A stretch of 64,000 nt of DNA from Sulfuricella sp035530375 (GCA_035530375.1 DATKUY010000049.1:14000-77999), one strand, 5' to 3'; positions 15,792-27,702 are shown, counted from the first letter of the stretch. Translations and numbers: made by a program. Notes: generated by a model from the letters alone, not told the origin.

Positions 15792-16680
15792 AATTGTCGT
15801 TATCGGGTTGCTGCGTTTCCAGTGGCTCGACATGAATCGTCACTGCAGCATGGGGCAAGGCACGCTTGAGCGCCTCCTCGATCCGGTCGCACAGGGCATG
15901 CGCCTGATTCACCGAATTTGCGCCCGGCACCAGCAGGTGGAAATCGATAAAACGGCGCGCGCCGGATTTCCGGGTGCGCAGGTCGTGGAAGGACGTGCCG
16001 GCGGGCAATTGTTTGTTGATCTCCAGTTCGATCAGCCCAACTTCCTCGGCGGGCAAGGCGGCATCCATGAGGCCGCTCCAGGAACGGCGCAACAGGTTGA
16101 AGCCGGTGTAAATGATATTGAGCCCCACCGCCACCGCCATCAGCGGATCGAGAATCTGCCAGGATGGCGGCGCAAACATCACTACTGCCAGGCCCGCCAC
16201 CACGCCGACCGAAGTCCAGACGTCGGTCATCAGGTGCAGGGCGTCGGCTTCCAGGGTGATGCTGTCGTATTTGTACCCCACCTTGAGCATGGCTCGCGCC
16301 GTGGCAAAATTGAGTGCTGCCGCCAGCAGGGAAACCAGCAGGCCGGGACCGAGATTTTCCAGCGGGGCGGGGTGGAGAAAGCGCCCCGCCGCCGCATAGA
16401 TGATGGATGCCGCCACCAGGATCAGCGTGCCTTCAGCGCCGCTGGAAAAATACTCCGCCTTGTCGTGGCCGTAGGCGTGATCGGCATCCGCCGGGCGCGC
16501 GGCAATCGTCAGCGCGGTCAAGGCGATCAGCCCGGCGCTGAGGTTGACCACCGATTCAACCGCATCGGACAGCAGGCTCACCGAATCGGTAAGGTACCAG
16601 GCACCGAATTTCAGTGCCATCGTTGCGATCGAAGTGGCAATCGAAAGGTAGGCCATGCGCAGGATTGCGTGATTTTTCAT
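15778..16680 (-). CDS. Cation diffusion facilitator (FieF-like metal exporter)
   Basis: The 300-residue protein has six membrane helices (within residues 8-210) and a C-terminal cytoplasmic ferredoxin-like domain. Metal-binding motifs are SDAVESVVNLSAGL in helix 2, HAYGHDKAEYFSS after it, and DALHLMTDVWTS (HxxxD) in helix 5. CDF proteins exchange Zn2+, Fe2+ or Mn2+ for protons at the inner membrane. The Asp-rich site is like FieF (iron/zinc), but specificity cannot be fixed. The final four codons and stop come from an intergenic repeat arm. Confidence 0.88.
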   Translation of the reverse strand: MKNHAILRMAYLSIATSIATMALKFGAWYLTDSVSLLSDAVESVVNLSAGLIALTALTIAARPADADHAYGHDKAEYFSSGAEGTLILVAASIIYAAAGRFLHPAPLENLGPGLLVSLLAAALNFATARAMLKVGYKYDSITLEADALHLMTDVWTSVGVVAGLAVVMFAPPSWQILDPLMAVAVGLNIIYTGFNLLRRSWSGLMDAALPAEEVGLIELEINKQLPAGTSFHDLRTRKSGARRFIDFHLLVPGANSVNQAHALCDRIEEALKRALPHAAVTIHVEPLETQQPDNDNSAAD

Positions 16681-16712
16681 GGGTGCGGAATTTTATTTAT
16701 AAAAAGCAGTTC

Positions 16713-16842
16713 AGCCACGGATTAACACGGATGTACACGGATTGCCCATGAATCACCTTTCTCACCTTGCGCACATTTCGGGTGAATAGCCAACATTCTG
16801 CAACGCATTGTTTATCTGTGTACATCCGTGTTAATCCGTGGC
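16713..16842. repeat. Family A paired inverted repeat, copy 4
   Basis: AGCCACGGATTAACACGGAT, continued by GTACACGGATT, is mirrored at 16813-16842 by ATCTGTGTACATCCGTGTTA and ATCCGTGGC. This is the best preserved copy, with three CACGGAT units per arm. It lies between the CDF gene and tatD, which are transcribed in the same direction. Confidence 0.88.
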
Positions 16843-16859
16843 AAAAGTTCTTTCCAGGT

Positions 16860-17624
16860 TCATGCGATTTTCCCTAATACAACACAAGCATTGGCCGTGG
16901 TAATTTCGGCGACCTCATCCGCGCCGATGCCGCGCAATTCTGCCAGAACGGCGGCAATGCGCGGCAGGTATTCCGGGCTGTTGCGCGCCTTGCCGATGAA
17001 GGCGGGCGGCATATCGGGCGCATCGGTTTCGAGCACGATGCTTTCCAGCGGCAGGGTGGCGGCAAGCTCGCGCAGTCTGGTGGCACGGTCGTAAGTCATC
17101 GCGCCGCCGAAGCCGAGCTTGAAGCTCAGCTTGATGAATTCATCGGCCTGCTGGCGGCTGCCGTTGAAGGCATGGGCAATGCCGCCCTTGACCCTGGCTT
17201 GCCGCAAAAACTTCAGCACGGTGTCTTGCGCCCGGCGGATGTGCAGCAGTACCGGCAGATCGCACTCAACGGCGATTTTCAACTGTTCGGCAAAATAGAA
17301 TTCCTGACGCTCGCGGTCGTAGCCCGGCACGAAGAAATCCAGCCCGATTTCACCAATCGCAACGGGGCGGTGTCGCGCAATAATCTCGCGCAGCGCCGTC
17401 AAATCCTCGAGCCTGGCGTTACCCACATACATCGGGTGGATGCCCAGCGCCGGAATGCAGCCGGGATAGCGCTGGCAGGCCGCCAACACCGCATCGAAAC
17501 CGGCGCGTTCGACGCCGGGAATCACCATGATCCCGACCCCGGCAGCATGGGCGCGTGCCACCACCTCGTCGCGGTCGGCGTCGAATTCGGCGGCATCCAG
17601 ATGGCAATGGGTGTCGATCAACAT
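16860..17624 (-). CDS. tatD: TatD family metal-dependent hydrolase
   Basis: TIM-barrel metallohydrolase with the metal-binding DTHCHLDA (residues 4-11), IGEIGLDF and VLHIRRAQD motifs and ETDAPDMPP near residue 200. The family includes 3'-5' exonucleases and D-aminoacyl-type hydrolases active on DNA or RNA ends. The 254 residues are normal. Orthology to tatD rather than ycfH or yjjV is not certain; in betaproteobacteria the ycfH-like member is usually beside holB, which is absent here. Confidence 0.85.
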   Translation of the reverse strand: MLIDTHCHLDAAEFDADRDEVVARAHAAGVGIMVIPGVERAGFDAVLAACQRYPGCIPALGIHPMYVGNARLEDLTALREIIARHRPVAIGEIGLDFFVPGYDRERQEFYFAEQLKIAVECDLPVLLHIRRAQDTVLKFLRQARVKGGIAHAFNGSRQQADEFIKLSFKLGFGGAMTYDRATRLRELAATLPLESIVLETDAPDMPPAFIGKARNSPEYLPRIAAVLAELRGIGADEVAEITTANACVVLGKIA

Positions 17625-17702
17625 GTGCCTATTCTAACCAAAGAACAGTGATGCGTAATGGGGAATGAGTGATGAGAAAAAACGGGGCTCCAGGGGTTCC
17701 CG

Positions 17703-20393
<2,691 letters not shown>

Positions 20394-20407
20394 TGGCGCA
20401 CATCCCC

Positions 20408-20438
20408 ATGAAGGCGCACCGTCAGGGTGCGCCTTCAT
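20408..20438 (-). promoter_or_regulatory. Perfect hairpin in the 5' leader of the P-type ATPase
   Basis: ATGAAGGCGCACC and GGTGCGCCTTCAT form a 13-bp perfect stem with a five-base loop, 15 bases before the chosen ATG. A second GTGCGCC lies at 20395-20401, just before that ATG, and could pair with the same GGCGCAC in place of the loop-side partner. Two alternative structures around the Shine-Dalgarno GGGGA are therefore possible. No T-run follows, so it is not a terminator. It may be a regulatory switch or just a repeat. Confidence 0.5.
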
Positions 20439-20646
20439 GGAATAATAGCAGAGTGGCTTAACGCCGCCGACTGCCTATTCAGTGCTAGGTGCGAGCCAGC
20501 CGGGTGAACTTTACAGGTGCGGCGCGCATCGAACGGATCCATCAACGCCATGGCAATGCGATGGCCGCAACGGCAGCACTTTGTACAATCAAGCGGGAGT
20601 GGTATCTTATTTTATTTGCTGACTTTAACCTGACACCGATACCGCC

Positions 20647-21324
20647 ATGCGCATCCTTTTGGTCGAAGACGACACCCTGCTAGCCGATGGTCTGGCCCGC
20701 TCACTGCATCAATCCGGTTATGCGGTGGACTGGGTGAAAAACGGCGACGAAGCGGACCGCTGGCTGGAAGCCCAGAACTACGATGCCGCCATCCTCGACC
20801 TCGGCCTGCCCGGCATGGAAGGCGCGGAAGTATTGCGGCGGCTGAGGGTGCGAAAAAACGGAACCCCGGTGCTGGTGCTGTCGGCCCGCGAGGCGCTCGA
20901 CGAACGGGTACGCCTGCTCGACCTGGGCGCGGACGACTATCTGGTGAAACCGGCGGCCTTCGCCGAACTGGAAGCCCGACTGCGCGCCCTGCTGCGTCGC
21001 CATCCCAACAATCCAGAAGCCGAGATCAGGATCGGAATCCTGCAGTTGGATACGGCGGGCAAGCGTGCCTGGCTGGGAGACGAACCACTGGAGCTTACCG
21101 CCCGCGAATGGGCGGTGCTGGAGTACCTGGCTGCCCGCCCCGGCCGCATCGTCAGCAAGGAACAACTCATCCAATCACTGTATAGCTGGGACGAAGAAAT
21201 CACCCCGAACGCCGTGGAAAAATTCATTTCGCGCCTGCGCACCAAGCTCGATTCGGGCGGCATCGTAATCCGAACCGTGCGCGGCCTGGGCTACTTGCTG
21301 GAAAAGCCTGCCGATGGCACGTAG
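20647..21324 (+). CDS. OmpR-family response regulator (QseB/PmrA-like)
   Basis: The receiver domain has the acidic pair Glu7/Asp8/Asp9, the phospho-acceptor Asp51 in ILDLGLPGMEG, Ser/Thr near LSAREALDE and Lys in YLVKPAAFAELEARL. The C-terminal winged helix (about residues 130-222) ends with IRTVRGLGYLLEK. The 225 residues match the QseB/PmrA subgroup. It overlaps the sensor gene by 11 bp, so the two are one operon; the signal and targets are unknown. The nearest neighbour is the P-type ATPase gene, divergent, which could be a target. Confidence 0.92.
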   Translation: MRILLVEDDTLLADGLARSLHQSGYAVDWVKNGDEADRWLEAQNYDAAILDLGLPGMEGAEVLRRLRVRKNGTPVLVLSAREALDERVRLLDLGADDYLVKPAAFAELEARLRALLRRHPNNPEAEIRIGILQLDTAGKRAWLGDEPLELTAREWAVLEYLAARPGRIVSKEQLIQSLYSWDEEITPNAVEKFISRLRTKLDSGGIVIRTVRGLGYLLEKPADGT

Positions 21325-22690
21325 CCTGCGTGGACTTTTCCTCGGCCGCCTGCTGCCGGCCATGCTCGTCCTGGTGCTGGTCAGCGCCCTGGCCGCCTAT
21401 CTCATGGCCCGTCGCGCCGCCACGCTTGGCTACGACCACTCCCTGCTCGATGTCACCCTCGCGCTCGCCGGCCAGATATATACCAAGAACCATACCATCG
21501 TTCTCGATCTTGCGCCCCAGGCCCAGGAGATGCTACTCACCGACAGGTACGATCTGGAGTTCTACGAGGTCATCGGCCCCGACGGAATTTCGGTCGCCGG
21601 CTACCACGGCCTGCCGCGCCCCACCAAAGCGCTGGCCGAGGGCGGCATCGAGTATTTCGACGGCCGGTATCAGGGCCAGCCGGTGCGGGTAGCGGCATTG
21701 CGGACCCGGCGCGATGGCCGGGCTATCCTGGTGCTTGCCGCCGAAACCATGGTCAAGCGCAATACGCTGGTGCGCGAGATCCTGCTCGACATGCTGCTGC
21801 CCGAACTGGCCATTGTCGTGGCCGTGCTCGCGCTCGGCTGGCTGTTCATCCGCCTAGGCCTGAAGCCGCTCGAAGGCCTGCGCGCCGAGCTGGCCCGCCG
21901 CGATCGGGCGCATCTCGGCCCGGTGACAGCACGGGGGCTGCCGGACGAGATGCGCCCGGTCGCGGAAGAAATTAATCATCTTCTCGATCGTCTGAAACAA
22001 ACATTGTCGGCGCAACGACACTTCGTCTCCGACGCCGCCCACCAGCTGCGCACGCCGATTGCCGCCCTGCAGGCCCAGGCCGAAGCGGCTGAATGGGAAC
22101 TGGCCGACAACGCCGCCAGTGCACCGGCGCGAGCCCAGTTCAAGCGCATTCTGGCGGCAACCCGGCGGCTGTCCCATCTCGCCCAGCAGTTGCTGGCCCT
22201 GGCGCGGGCAGAGCCCGGCAACTCCACCCTGCTCACCCCGCTCGACCTCGCCAACCTGGTGCGCACAGAGGCGGAAAACTGGCTACCCGCCGCCAACGCC
22301 AAATACATCGACCTCGGCTTCGAAATCGCTGCTGCGCCTCTGCGAGGCGCACCCCGGCTGCTCAAGGAAATGCTCGCCAACCTGGTCGACAACGCCATCC
22401 GCTACACCCCGTCGGGGGGAACGGTCACGGTACGCTGCGGGATGCGCGCGGGCAGCGCTTTTCTTGAAGTGGAGGACAACGGCCCAGGCATACCGCCAAC
22501 GGAACGGGAACGGGTCTTCGAGCGCTTTCGCCGCCTGCCGAGCGCCGACGATGAGGGCTGCGGGCTGGGGCTGGCGATCGTGCGGGAAATTTGCGGACAG
22601 CACGGCGCGACGGCGTCCGTGGTAGAAGCGACAACGCTGGGTGGAGCCTGCTTCAGCGTGAAGTTTCCCGCCATGAATACCGGCCGCTGA
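21314..22690 (+). CDS. Sensor histidine kinase (QseC/TctE-like)
   Basis: The 458 residues contain an N-terminal helix (FLGRLLPAMLVLVLVSALAA), a periplasmic 2CSK_N-type domain (about residues 30-155), a second helix near LLPELAIVVAVLALGWLF, and a HAMP-like linker. The H-box is FVSDAAHQLRTPIAALQAQA; the ATPase domain has NLVDNAIRYTPSGG, DNGPGIPP and GCGLGLAIV. This is the architecture of QseC/TctE kinases paired with OmpR-type regulators. Its last 38 bp overlap the convergent mutY gene. Confidence 0.92.
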   Translation: MARSLRGLFLGRLLPAMLVLVLVSALAAYLMARRAATLGYDHSLLDVTLALAGQIYTKNHTIVLDLAPQAQEMLLTDRYDLEFYEVIGPDGISVAGYHGLPRPTKALAEGGIEYFDGRYQGQPVRVAALRTRRDGRAILVLAAETMVKRNTLVREILLDMLLPELAIVVAVLALGWLFIRLGLKPLEGLRAELARRDRAHLGPVTARGLPDEMRPVAEEINHLLDRLKQTLSAQRHFVSDAAHQLRTPIAALQAQAEAAEWELADNAASAPARAQFKRILAATRRLSHLAQQLLALARAEPGNSTLLTPLDLANLVRTEAENWLPAANAKYIDLGFEIAAAPLRGAPRLLKEMLANLVDNAIRYTPSGGTVTVRCGMRAGSAFLEVEDNGPGIPPTERERVFERFRRLPSADDEGCGLGLAIVREICGQHGATASVVEATTLGGACFSVKFPAMNTGR

Positions 22691-23714
22691 GCTTCTCCAG
22701 CAGGCGGCGCACCGGCGTCGGCACGGCCGCATCCAGCGCTTCGCCCAGCGGCAGCCATAGCCCCACGGGCTGTCTTGCCCCGGATCGCCAGGCCGTCACC
22801 GCAACCGGACAAGGCCGAACCTTGAGACGGAAGTGGGTGAAGGTATGGGTGAAATCCGGCAACGGCGGCAAGGGCTGGCCTTCGATGCCGAAGCGTTCGC
22901 GGCAAGCCGCCAGCGCATTCTCCCCCACACCGGTTTCGGGAAAACTCCACAGGCCGCCCCAGATGCCGGCAGGCGGACGCTTCTCCAGGTAAACCTCGCC
23001 CCGGCGCAATAGGACCAGCATGACGGTTTCCTTCTGCGGCAGCGGCTTGCGCGGTTTGGACGCGGGAAGCTCCGCCACCCGATCCTGATTGTAAGCGACG
23101 CAACCGGCATTCACCGGGCAGTCGCCGCAGGCTGGCTTGCGGCTGCACAGCGTCGCGCCGAGATCCATCAGCGCCTGGGTATAGGTTTCGATCCCGGCAT
23201 CCGGCAGCAGGTTTTCGGCCTTTTGCCACATGGCGTTTTCCACCGCCTTGACGCCAGGATAGCCGGCGATGCCGAAACAGCGCGCCAGCACGCGCTTGAC
23301 GTTGCCATCAAGGATGGCGCGGCGCTGGCCGAAAGCAAAGGCCAGGATCGCAGCAGCGGTGGAGCGGCCTATCCCAGGCAACGCCACCACCGACTCGAAT
23401 TTATCCGGGAACGTTCCGCCATGCTGCGCCATCACCATCTGCGCCGCACGGTGCAGGTTGCGGCCGCGGGCGTAGTAGCCGAGCCCGCTCCAGTTCGCCA
23501 GCACATCGTCGAGCGGCGCAGCGGCAAGTGCGGCGATATCGGGAAAACGATGCATGAAGCGCTGGTAATAAGGGATGACGCTGCCGACCTGGGTCTGCTG
23601 CAGCATGATTTCAGACAACCACACCGCGTAGGGATCGCGGGTCTGCTGCCAAGGCAGGCCGTGCCGGCCATGCTGTTTCTGCCACTCGATCAGACGCCGT
23701 GAAAAATCCTTCAT
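22653..23714 (-). CDS. mutY: A/G-specific adenine glycosylase MutY
   Basis: DNA repair glycosylase that removes adenine opposite 8-oxoguanine. Visible are the LSEIMLQQTQVGSVIPYY motif, helix-hairpin-helix LPGIGRSTAAAILAF with catalytic Asp in ILDGNVKRVL, and the [4Fe-4S] ligands C-X6-C-X2-C-X5-C in CSRKPACGDCPVNAGC. A C-terminal NUDIX-like MutT domain for 8-oxoG recognition begins near residue 230 (EKRPPAGIWGGLWSFPE). The 353 residues are normal. The 3' end overlaps the histidine kinase 3' end tail to tail. Confidence 0.95.
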   Translation of the reverse strand: MKDFSRRLIEWQKQHGRHGLPWQQTRDPYAVWLSEIMLQQTQVGSVIPYYQRFMHRFPDIAALAAAPLDDVLANWSGLGYYARGRNLHRAAQMVMAQHGGTFPDKFESVVALPGIGRSTAAAILAFAFGQRRAILDGNVKRVLARCFGIAGYPGVKAVENAMWQKAENLLPDAGIETYTQALMDLGATLCSRKPACGDCPVNAGCVAYNQDRVAELPASKPRKPLPQKETVMLVLLRRGEVYLEKRPPAGIWGGLWSFPETGVGENALAACRERFGIEGQPLPPLPDFTHTFTHFRLKVRPCPVAVTAWRSGARQPVGLWLPLGEALDAAVPTPVRRLLEKLSGRYSWRETSR

Positions 23715-23770
23715 GGGCTCTTAAATTCCAATTTGCATTCAATCCAACACATAGCCCACAAAAATATTCC

Positions 23771-23858
23771 ACCGCAAAGGACGCAAAGGAACGCGAAGGA
23801 AAGACAATCAGGTTGGCATGTCAGAGGTTCGGCTTTTCCTTTGCGAACCTTTGCGGTT
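23771..23858. repeat. Family B paired inverted repeat, copy 1
   Basis: ACCGCAAAGGACGCAAAGGA on the left is mirrored by TCCTTTGCGAACCTTTGCGG on the right, with about 45 bases between. The arms are built of the unit CGCAAAGG. Related copies are at 43086 and 52724. It lies between the asmA-like gene and mutY. Confidence 0.82.
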
Positions 23859-23884
23859 AAGACTTTAATGATCGAGAAACGGGA

Positions 23885-26092
23885 TTACTTGAACAACCCC
23901 TTCAGGCCACCCTTCAGTTCTTCGCCAAGGCGCGACTTGATCTCTTCTTTCTTCTGCTCGATCTTTTGTTTGGCCGCTTCCGACACCATCGCGCTGAAAT
24001 CCAGGCTGTATTTCAGCGCGGCGAACGGCCCGCTGATGCGCACCGGCACGGTCACGCCCTTGAGCGCGGACAATTCCTTGCCGCCCTGGCCTTCCAGAGA
24101 GGCCACCACCGTCGCCTTGGCCAGGTAGTCCATCGAGCTGTCACCGATATTCACGTCGCCGTTGCCGGCCAGGCGCAACAGCGGCGACTTGGCGGAAAGA
24201 TCGTCGTTATGGGCGATGCCGTTATTGATCCGGAAGCTGGCTTTCAGTTCCGAAAAAGCAGTCTTGTCGGCGGCGTTGGCGGCTTGGGTGGTCGTCCCCT
24301 GAAGCACGCCGAATTTCGCCTTGGCGCTGCGGATGGCGCCGGCGATATTGACGCCCTTGAGCGCGCCGTCACGCAGGTTGAGCGCAGCACTGCCCTGCAA
24401 CGCCTTTTTCATGGCGCCTACGGTCGCGCCCTGGGTATTCACATCGAGCATGACGCTGCCGCGCCCGTCCAGCATGTCGACGTTGGCCGCGTCTTTCAGC
24501 ATCGGCCCGACGCTGACGCCGGCCAGGTTCTGTTTCAGCGCCACTCCGGGGGTGCCGGAGCCGTGCAGGGTAACCGATCCATTCAGGCTGCCCTGGTACA
24601 GGTTGGCGGAAATCGGCGCGACGTTGAGGCTGCCGTTGCCGGCCTTGAAGACAAGCTTGAGATTGGAGGACTTGATGTTGGCGACCTTGAGCGTGCCGAT
24701 GCTGAGCTGGCCGCTGGCATTGAGGTTTTTCAGGAATGAGAAATCCAGCGGTTTTTCCGGCTGTTTCGCTTTTTCTCCCGGCTTGCCGGGCGGCAGGTAG
24801 CGATCGACGTCGAGCCGGTCGATGGCGACATCGACGGCATAGGCCGGCACGTCGAAACCGGTGACGCCCAGCCTGGCCTTGAGCGGGCTTTCGTCGAGCT
24901 TGCCCGATACATCCAGGCGCGCATCCTGTTTGGCGAGGTCGAGCCGGGCCGCACCGCCCAGGTTCGCGCTGAGCGCCTTTGGCATGGCAGGTCCGCTCAG
25001 ATTGATACTTGCCGCGAGCTTGTCCAGGCTGAACTGCCGGGTGTCCAGGTTGCCGGAGAAGGAGCTGGCAAGCCGGCTTTTGATGGCGTTGCCGCCCTGT
25101 TCCCCGTTGACTTCCAGAACAAGCTGGTCGGCGTGGAAATTATCGCCCTTGCCGACCAGGGCAGGAACGCTCAGCACCAGATCGAGATTGCCCTTGGGCT
25201 GCACCAGTTTCGCCGTTACGTCGATCTTGCCGGCCGCACGCTCCGGCCCGATTTCGAAGTTCGGCGCCGCCAGGCGGATATCCATGCTGTCCGCGCCACG
25301 CTTGCCGGCCAAGGAAAACGCGAAGCCTTCCAGGGCGACCGCCCTGGCCGTGCCGTCCAGGCTGAAGCTGCCCTTCAGGCTGGACGCCAGCCCGGACATG
25401 CCGGCGACATCGCCCTTGATATCGGCGTTGATTGCCTTGAACGCGAAGCGCTTGGCCTCGGTATCGAACAAAAGATCGCTGGCCAGCGCCACCTGCAGGT
25501 TGATCTTCGGGCTGTCGCCTTGCAGCGCGAATTTCAGATCGACCTTGCCGGGCTGATTATTGGCCAGCCGCCCGGTTTCGGCTTCCAGCCCGGTAATGGA
25601 CAAACGACGCTTGTTCATCCGGTCGTCGAAGGCAAGGGCGGCGCGGGTAATGCTCACCCCCTCGATATCGAACTTGAACTGCTCCGACTCCTCCTTCTTC
25701 AGCAAATCGTCGATGCTGGTGGTGCCGTCGGGATAGCGCACCAGATTGGCGCGCAGCCCATCCACCCTGACCCGGTCCACCACCAGTTGCTTGCGCAGCA
25801 ACGGCAGCACCGCCAAAGAAACCTTGACGCTGTCGACAGCGGCGAATTCCTTGCTGCTGTCGTGCTCGCTCAAGGAAAGCCTGCCGAGATCGGCGCCGAT
25901 CCGGGGAAAGAAGGTGAGCTTGATGTCGCCGTCCAGTTTCAGGGTGCGGTGCTTCTTTTCCTGCACCATCTTCACGATCAGCGGCTTGTAATCATTGGGG
26001 TTGAAGGTGGCGGCAACGTAGCCGGCTACGGCAACGATCAGAACAACAACAGTCCCGCCAACCCAAAGCCCGGTCTTCAAGAATTTCTTCAT
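23885..26092 (-). CDS. AsmA family protein
   Basis: The protein of 735 residues begins MKKFLKTGLWVGGTVVVLIV, a single N-terminal membrane anchor. The rest is the long repetitive beta-rich periplasmic body of AsmA/TamB-like bridge proteins, with the AsmA domain at the N-terminal half (AATFNPNDYKPLIVKMVQEK) and an AsmA_2 domain at the C-terminal third. Such proteins are thought to carry phospholipids between the membranes. ATG 26092 is chosen because the upstream 22 codons are not conserved-looking and the anchor starts here. A TATAAT on the same strand (26141-26146) is a likely -10. Confidence 0.88.
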   Translation of the reverse strand: MKKFLKTGLWVGGTVVVLIVAVAGYVAATFNPNDYKPLIVKMVQEKKHRTLKLDGDIKLTFFPRIGADLGRLSLSEHDSSKEFAAVDSVKVSLAVLPLLRKQLVVDRVRVDGLRANLVRYPDGTTSIDDLLKKEESEQFKFDIEGVSITRAALAFDDRMNKRRLSITGLEAETGRLANNQPGKVDLKFALQGDSPKINLQVALASDLLFDTEAKRFAFKAINADIKGDVAGMSGLASSLKGSFSLDGTARAVALEGFAFSLAGKRGADSMDIRLAAPNFEIGPERAAGKIDVTAKLVQPKGNLDLVLSVPALVGKGDNFHADQLVLEVNGEQGGNAIKSRLASSFSGNLDTRQFSLDKLAASINLSGPAMPKALSANLGGAARLDLAKQDARLDVSGKLDESPLKARLGVTGFDVPAYAVDVAIDRLDVDRYLPPGKPGEKAKQPEKPLDFSFLKNLNASGQLSIGTLKVANIKSSNLKLVFKAGNGSLNVAPISANLYQGSLNGSVTLHGSGTPGVALKQNLAGVSVGPMLKDAANVDMLDGRGSVMLDVNTQGATVGAMKKALQGSAALNLRDGALKGVNIAGAIRSAKAKFGVLQGTTTQAANAADKTAFSELKASFRINNGIAHNDDLSAKSPLLRLAGNGDVNIGDSSMDYLAKATVVASLEGQGGKELSALKGVTVPVRISGPFAALKYSLDFSAMVSEAAKQKIEQKKEEIKSRLGEELKGGLKGLFK

Positions 26093-26183
26093 CGTAAAAC
26101 CCCTTGTTTTTCTCTCGCCGGCGTACCCTTGACAACTAATATTATAGCCCCGCCGCATAGGGGTGACTGTAATTTACACAGCA

Positions 26184-26215
26184 CGACAGTTGGGATGAAA
26201 TCAGGATTTCAGAGG
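26184..26215. repeat. Half copy of the MITE-like element next to tRNA-Gly
   Basis: CAGTTGGGATGAAATC, then AGGATT and AGAGG, match the right end of the 133-bp element at 37440-37572 (CAGTTGGGATGAAATC, TGGATT, AGAGG). Only this end is present, and it stops about six bases beyond the 3' end of the tRNA-Gly gene. The partner arm is not visible. Confidence 0.65.
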
Positions 26216-26220
26216 TATTC

Positions 26221-26294
26221 TGGAGCGGGTGAAGGGAATCGAACCCTCGTATGCAGCTTGGGAAGCTGCCGTTCTACCATTGAACTACACCCGC
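26221..26294 (-). tRNA. glyU: tRNA-Gly (anticodon CCC)
   Basis: Read on the minus strand, the 74-base gene starts GCGGGTGTAGTTCAATGGTA and ends with encoded CCA. The acceptor stem GCGGGTG/CACCCGC is perfect, the anticodon stem is GCAGC/GCTGC with loop TTCCCAA (anticodon CCC), and the T loop is TTCGATT. It reads glycine GGG codons. A half copy of the gene is found 1.4 kb away at 27703. Confidence 0.96.
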
Positions 26295-26304
26295 AAACAC
26301 CCCA

Positions 26305-26334
26305 ATTCTACGATAGTTCCCACGATTCAAACAA
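26305..26334 (-). promoter_or_regulatory. Candidate promoter of tRNA-Gly
   Basis: On the minus strand TTGTTT and TAGAAT are separated by 18 bases; the -10 ends 10 bases before the first tRNA base. The -35 is weak, so the call rests mainly on position and the -10. Confidence 0.4.
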
Positions 26335-26422
26335 CAATTGTCTTAACCGGGTGGCGTCAAACGCTATTGCAGTTGCCATTGCCGGTATAATCGGCGTAAG
26401 AGGATTTAGGGACGAGTTTGCG

Positions 26423-27655
26423 ATGTCGAAGAAACTGATCAAGATTAAGCATCTGGTTCCGGGCATGTTTATCGACGATGTCAATTGCAGCCTGAAGGAC
26501 CGCGAGCGCATCGGGGAAACCCGGAATTTCCTGGTTCTCAGCAAGAACGAAATCGGCCGGCTCGCCGCGCTGGGCATCCAGGAACTCTACATCAACCCGG
26601 AAAAGGGACTCGATCATTTCGACGAGGACGATGAGCGCCGCAAGGCGAATCAGGCCATCGCCGAACTGGCGCGCCTGAAGAATGCGCAAAATGCCCAGAA
26701 GCAGAAGTCGCTGGTGGATGAACTTTACGATGCCAAGATGCTCCTGGCGAAAGCCCGCACGGAACTGGAGAATGCCATCGGCGACCTCCGTGCCGACAGG
26801 AAAATCGCTATCGAACCGGTTTGGCCCCTGCTCGAGGAAATTTACAAGTCGGTCAACGAAAACAAGGATGCCATCGTCACGGTATGCCGCAAGAAGAAGA
26901 AAGGCGGCTACGCACTCGAGCATTCGGTCAGCCATTGCGCGCTGATGATGGCCTTCGGCCAGACGCTGGGCATGGACAAGGCTGCCGTGCTCGATCTCGG
27001 TCTCGGCGGCTTGTTCCACGACATCGGCAAGATCCGGGTGCCCGCTGCCATCCTGAACAAGCCGGGAAAACTGACGGCGGAAGAGCTGGCCGTCGTCCGC
27101 AAGCATCCCTTATGGGGCGGCGAATTCGTCAAAAGCGCGGACGGTTTTCCTGAACGGGCTCTGGCGGTGGTGATGGAACATCACGAGCGGATCGACGGAA
27201 CCGGCTATCCCAACCAGTTGAAGGAACACGGAATCTCCCTGTTCGGCCAGATAGCCGCCATCGTCGACGTCTACGACGCCTGCATCTCGATCCGCGCCTA
27301 CGGCGCCGCCGCCGACCCCTGCATGGTCATCCGCCATCTCTTCGAGGAAGCGGGCAAGCAGTTTCACAAGGAACTGGTGCAGCAGTTCATCAAAACCATC
27401 GGAATTTATCCAGTCGGCACCCTGGTGCGGCTGGAAAGCAACAAGCTCGCCATCGTCATCCGCCAGACCAAGAGTCTGACCCAACCGGTAGTGCGCATCG
27501 TCTTCGACCTGAAGCACAATTGTTTCATGTCTCCGGAGGACGTCGACCTGTCGCGCCCCCGCGATAAAATGGACAAAGTGGTGGGACACGAAGCACCGGA
27601 AAAGTGGAAAATCGACCCGTTCCGTTTCATCTCTCCGGAGCTGGCAAGCATTTAA
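26423..27655 (+). CDS. HD-GYP domain protein, putative c-di-GMP phosphodiesterase
   Basis: The 410-residue protein has an N-terminal DUF3391-like domain (residues 1-130, KIKHLVPGMFIDDVNCS), a short helical link, and an HD-GYP domain (about 150-350). The HD motif is LFHDIGKIRVPAAIL and the GYP motif is HHERIDGTGYP, both with intact metal ligands, so hydrolysis of cyclic di-GMP is likely. No receiver or membrane segment is present, thus it is soluble. ATG 26423 is used; the much longer upstream open frame runs through the tRNA gene and is not coding. It is a single gene lying between the tRNA and its half copy. Confidence 0.9.
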   Translation: MSKKLIKIKHLVPGMFIDDVNCSLKDRERIGETRNFLVLSKNEIGRLAALGIQELYINPEKGLDHFDEDDERRKANQAIAELARLKNAQNAQKQKSLVDELYDAKMLLAKARTELENAIGDLRADRKIAIEPVWPLLEEIYKSVNENKDAIVTVCRKKKKGGYALEHSVSHCALMMAFGQTLGMDKAAVLDLGLGGLFHDIGKIRVPAAILNKPGKLTAEELAVVRKHPLWGGEFVKSADGFPERALAVVMEHHERIDGTGYPNQLKEHGISLFGQIAAIVDVYDACISIRAYGAAADPCMVIRHLFEEAGKQFHKELVQQFIKTIGIYPVGTLVRLESNKLAIVIRQTKSLTQPVVRIVFDLKHNCFMSPEDVDLSRPRDKMDKVVGHEAPEKWKIDPFRFISPELASI

Positions 27656-27702
27656 TACGGCGCATCAAGTACCGACCATCACCAGGCTGCGTTCTTGGCA
27701 AC

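Noticed and set aside
25133..26422. In-frame upstream extension of the HD-GYP gene
   Set aside because: It runs antisense through the asmA-like gene and through tRNA-Gly; the true start at 26423 gives a normal protein.
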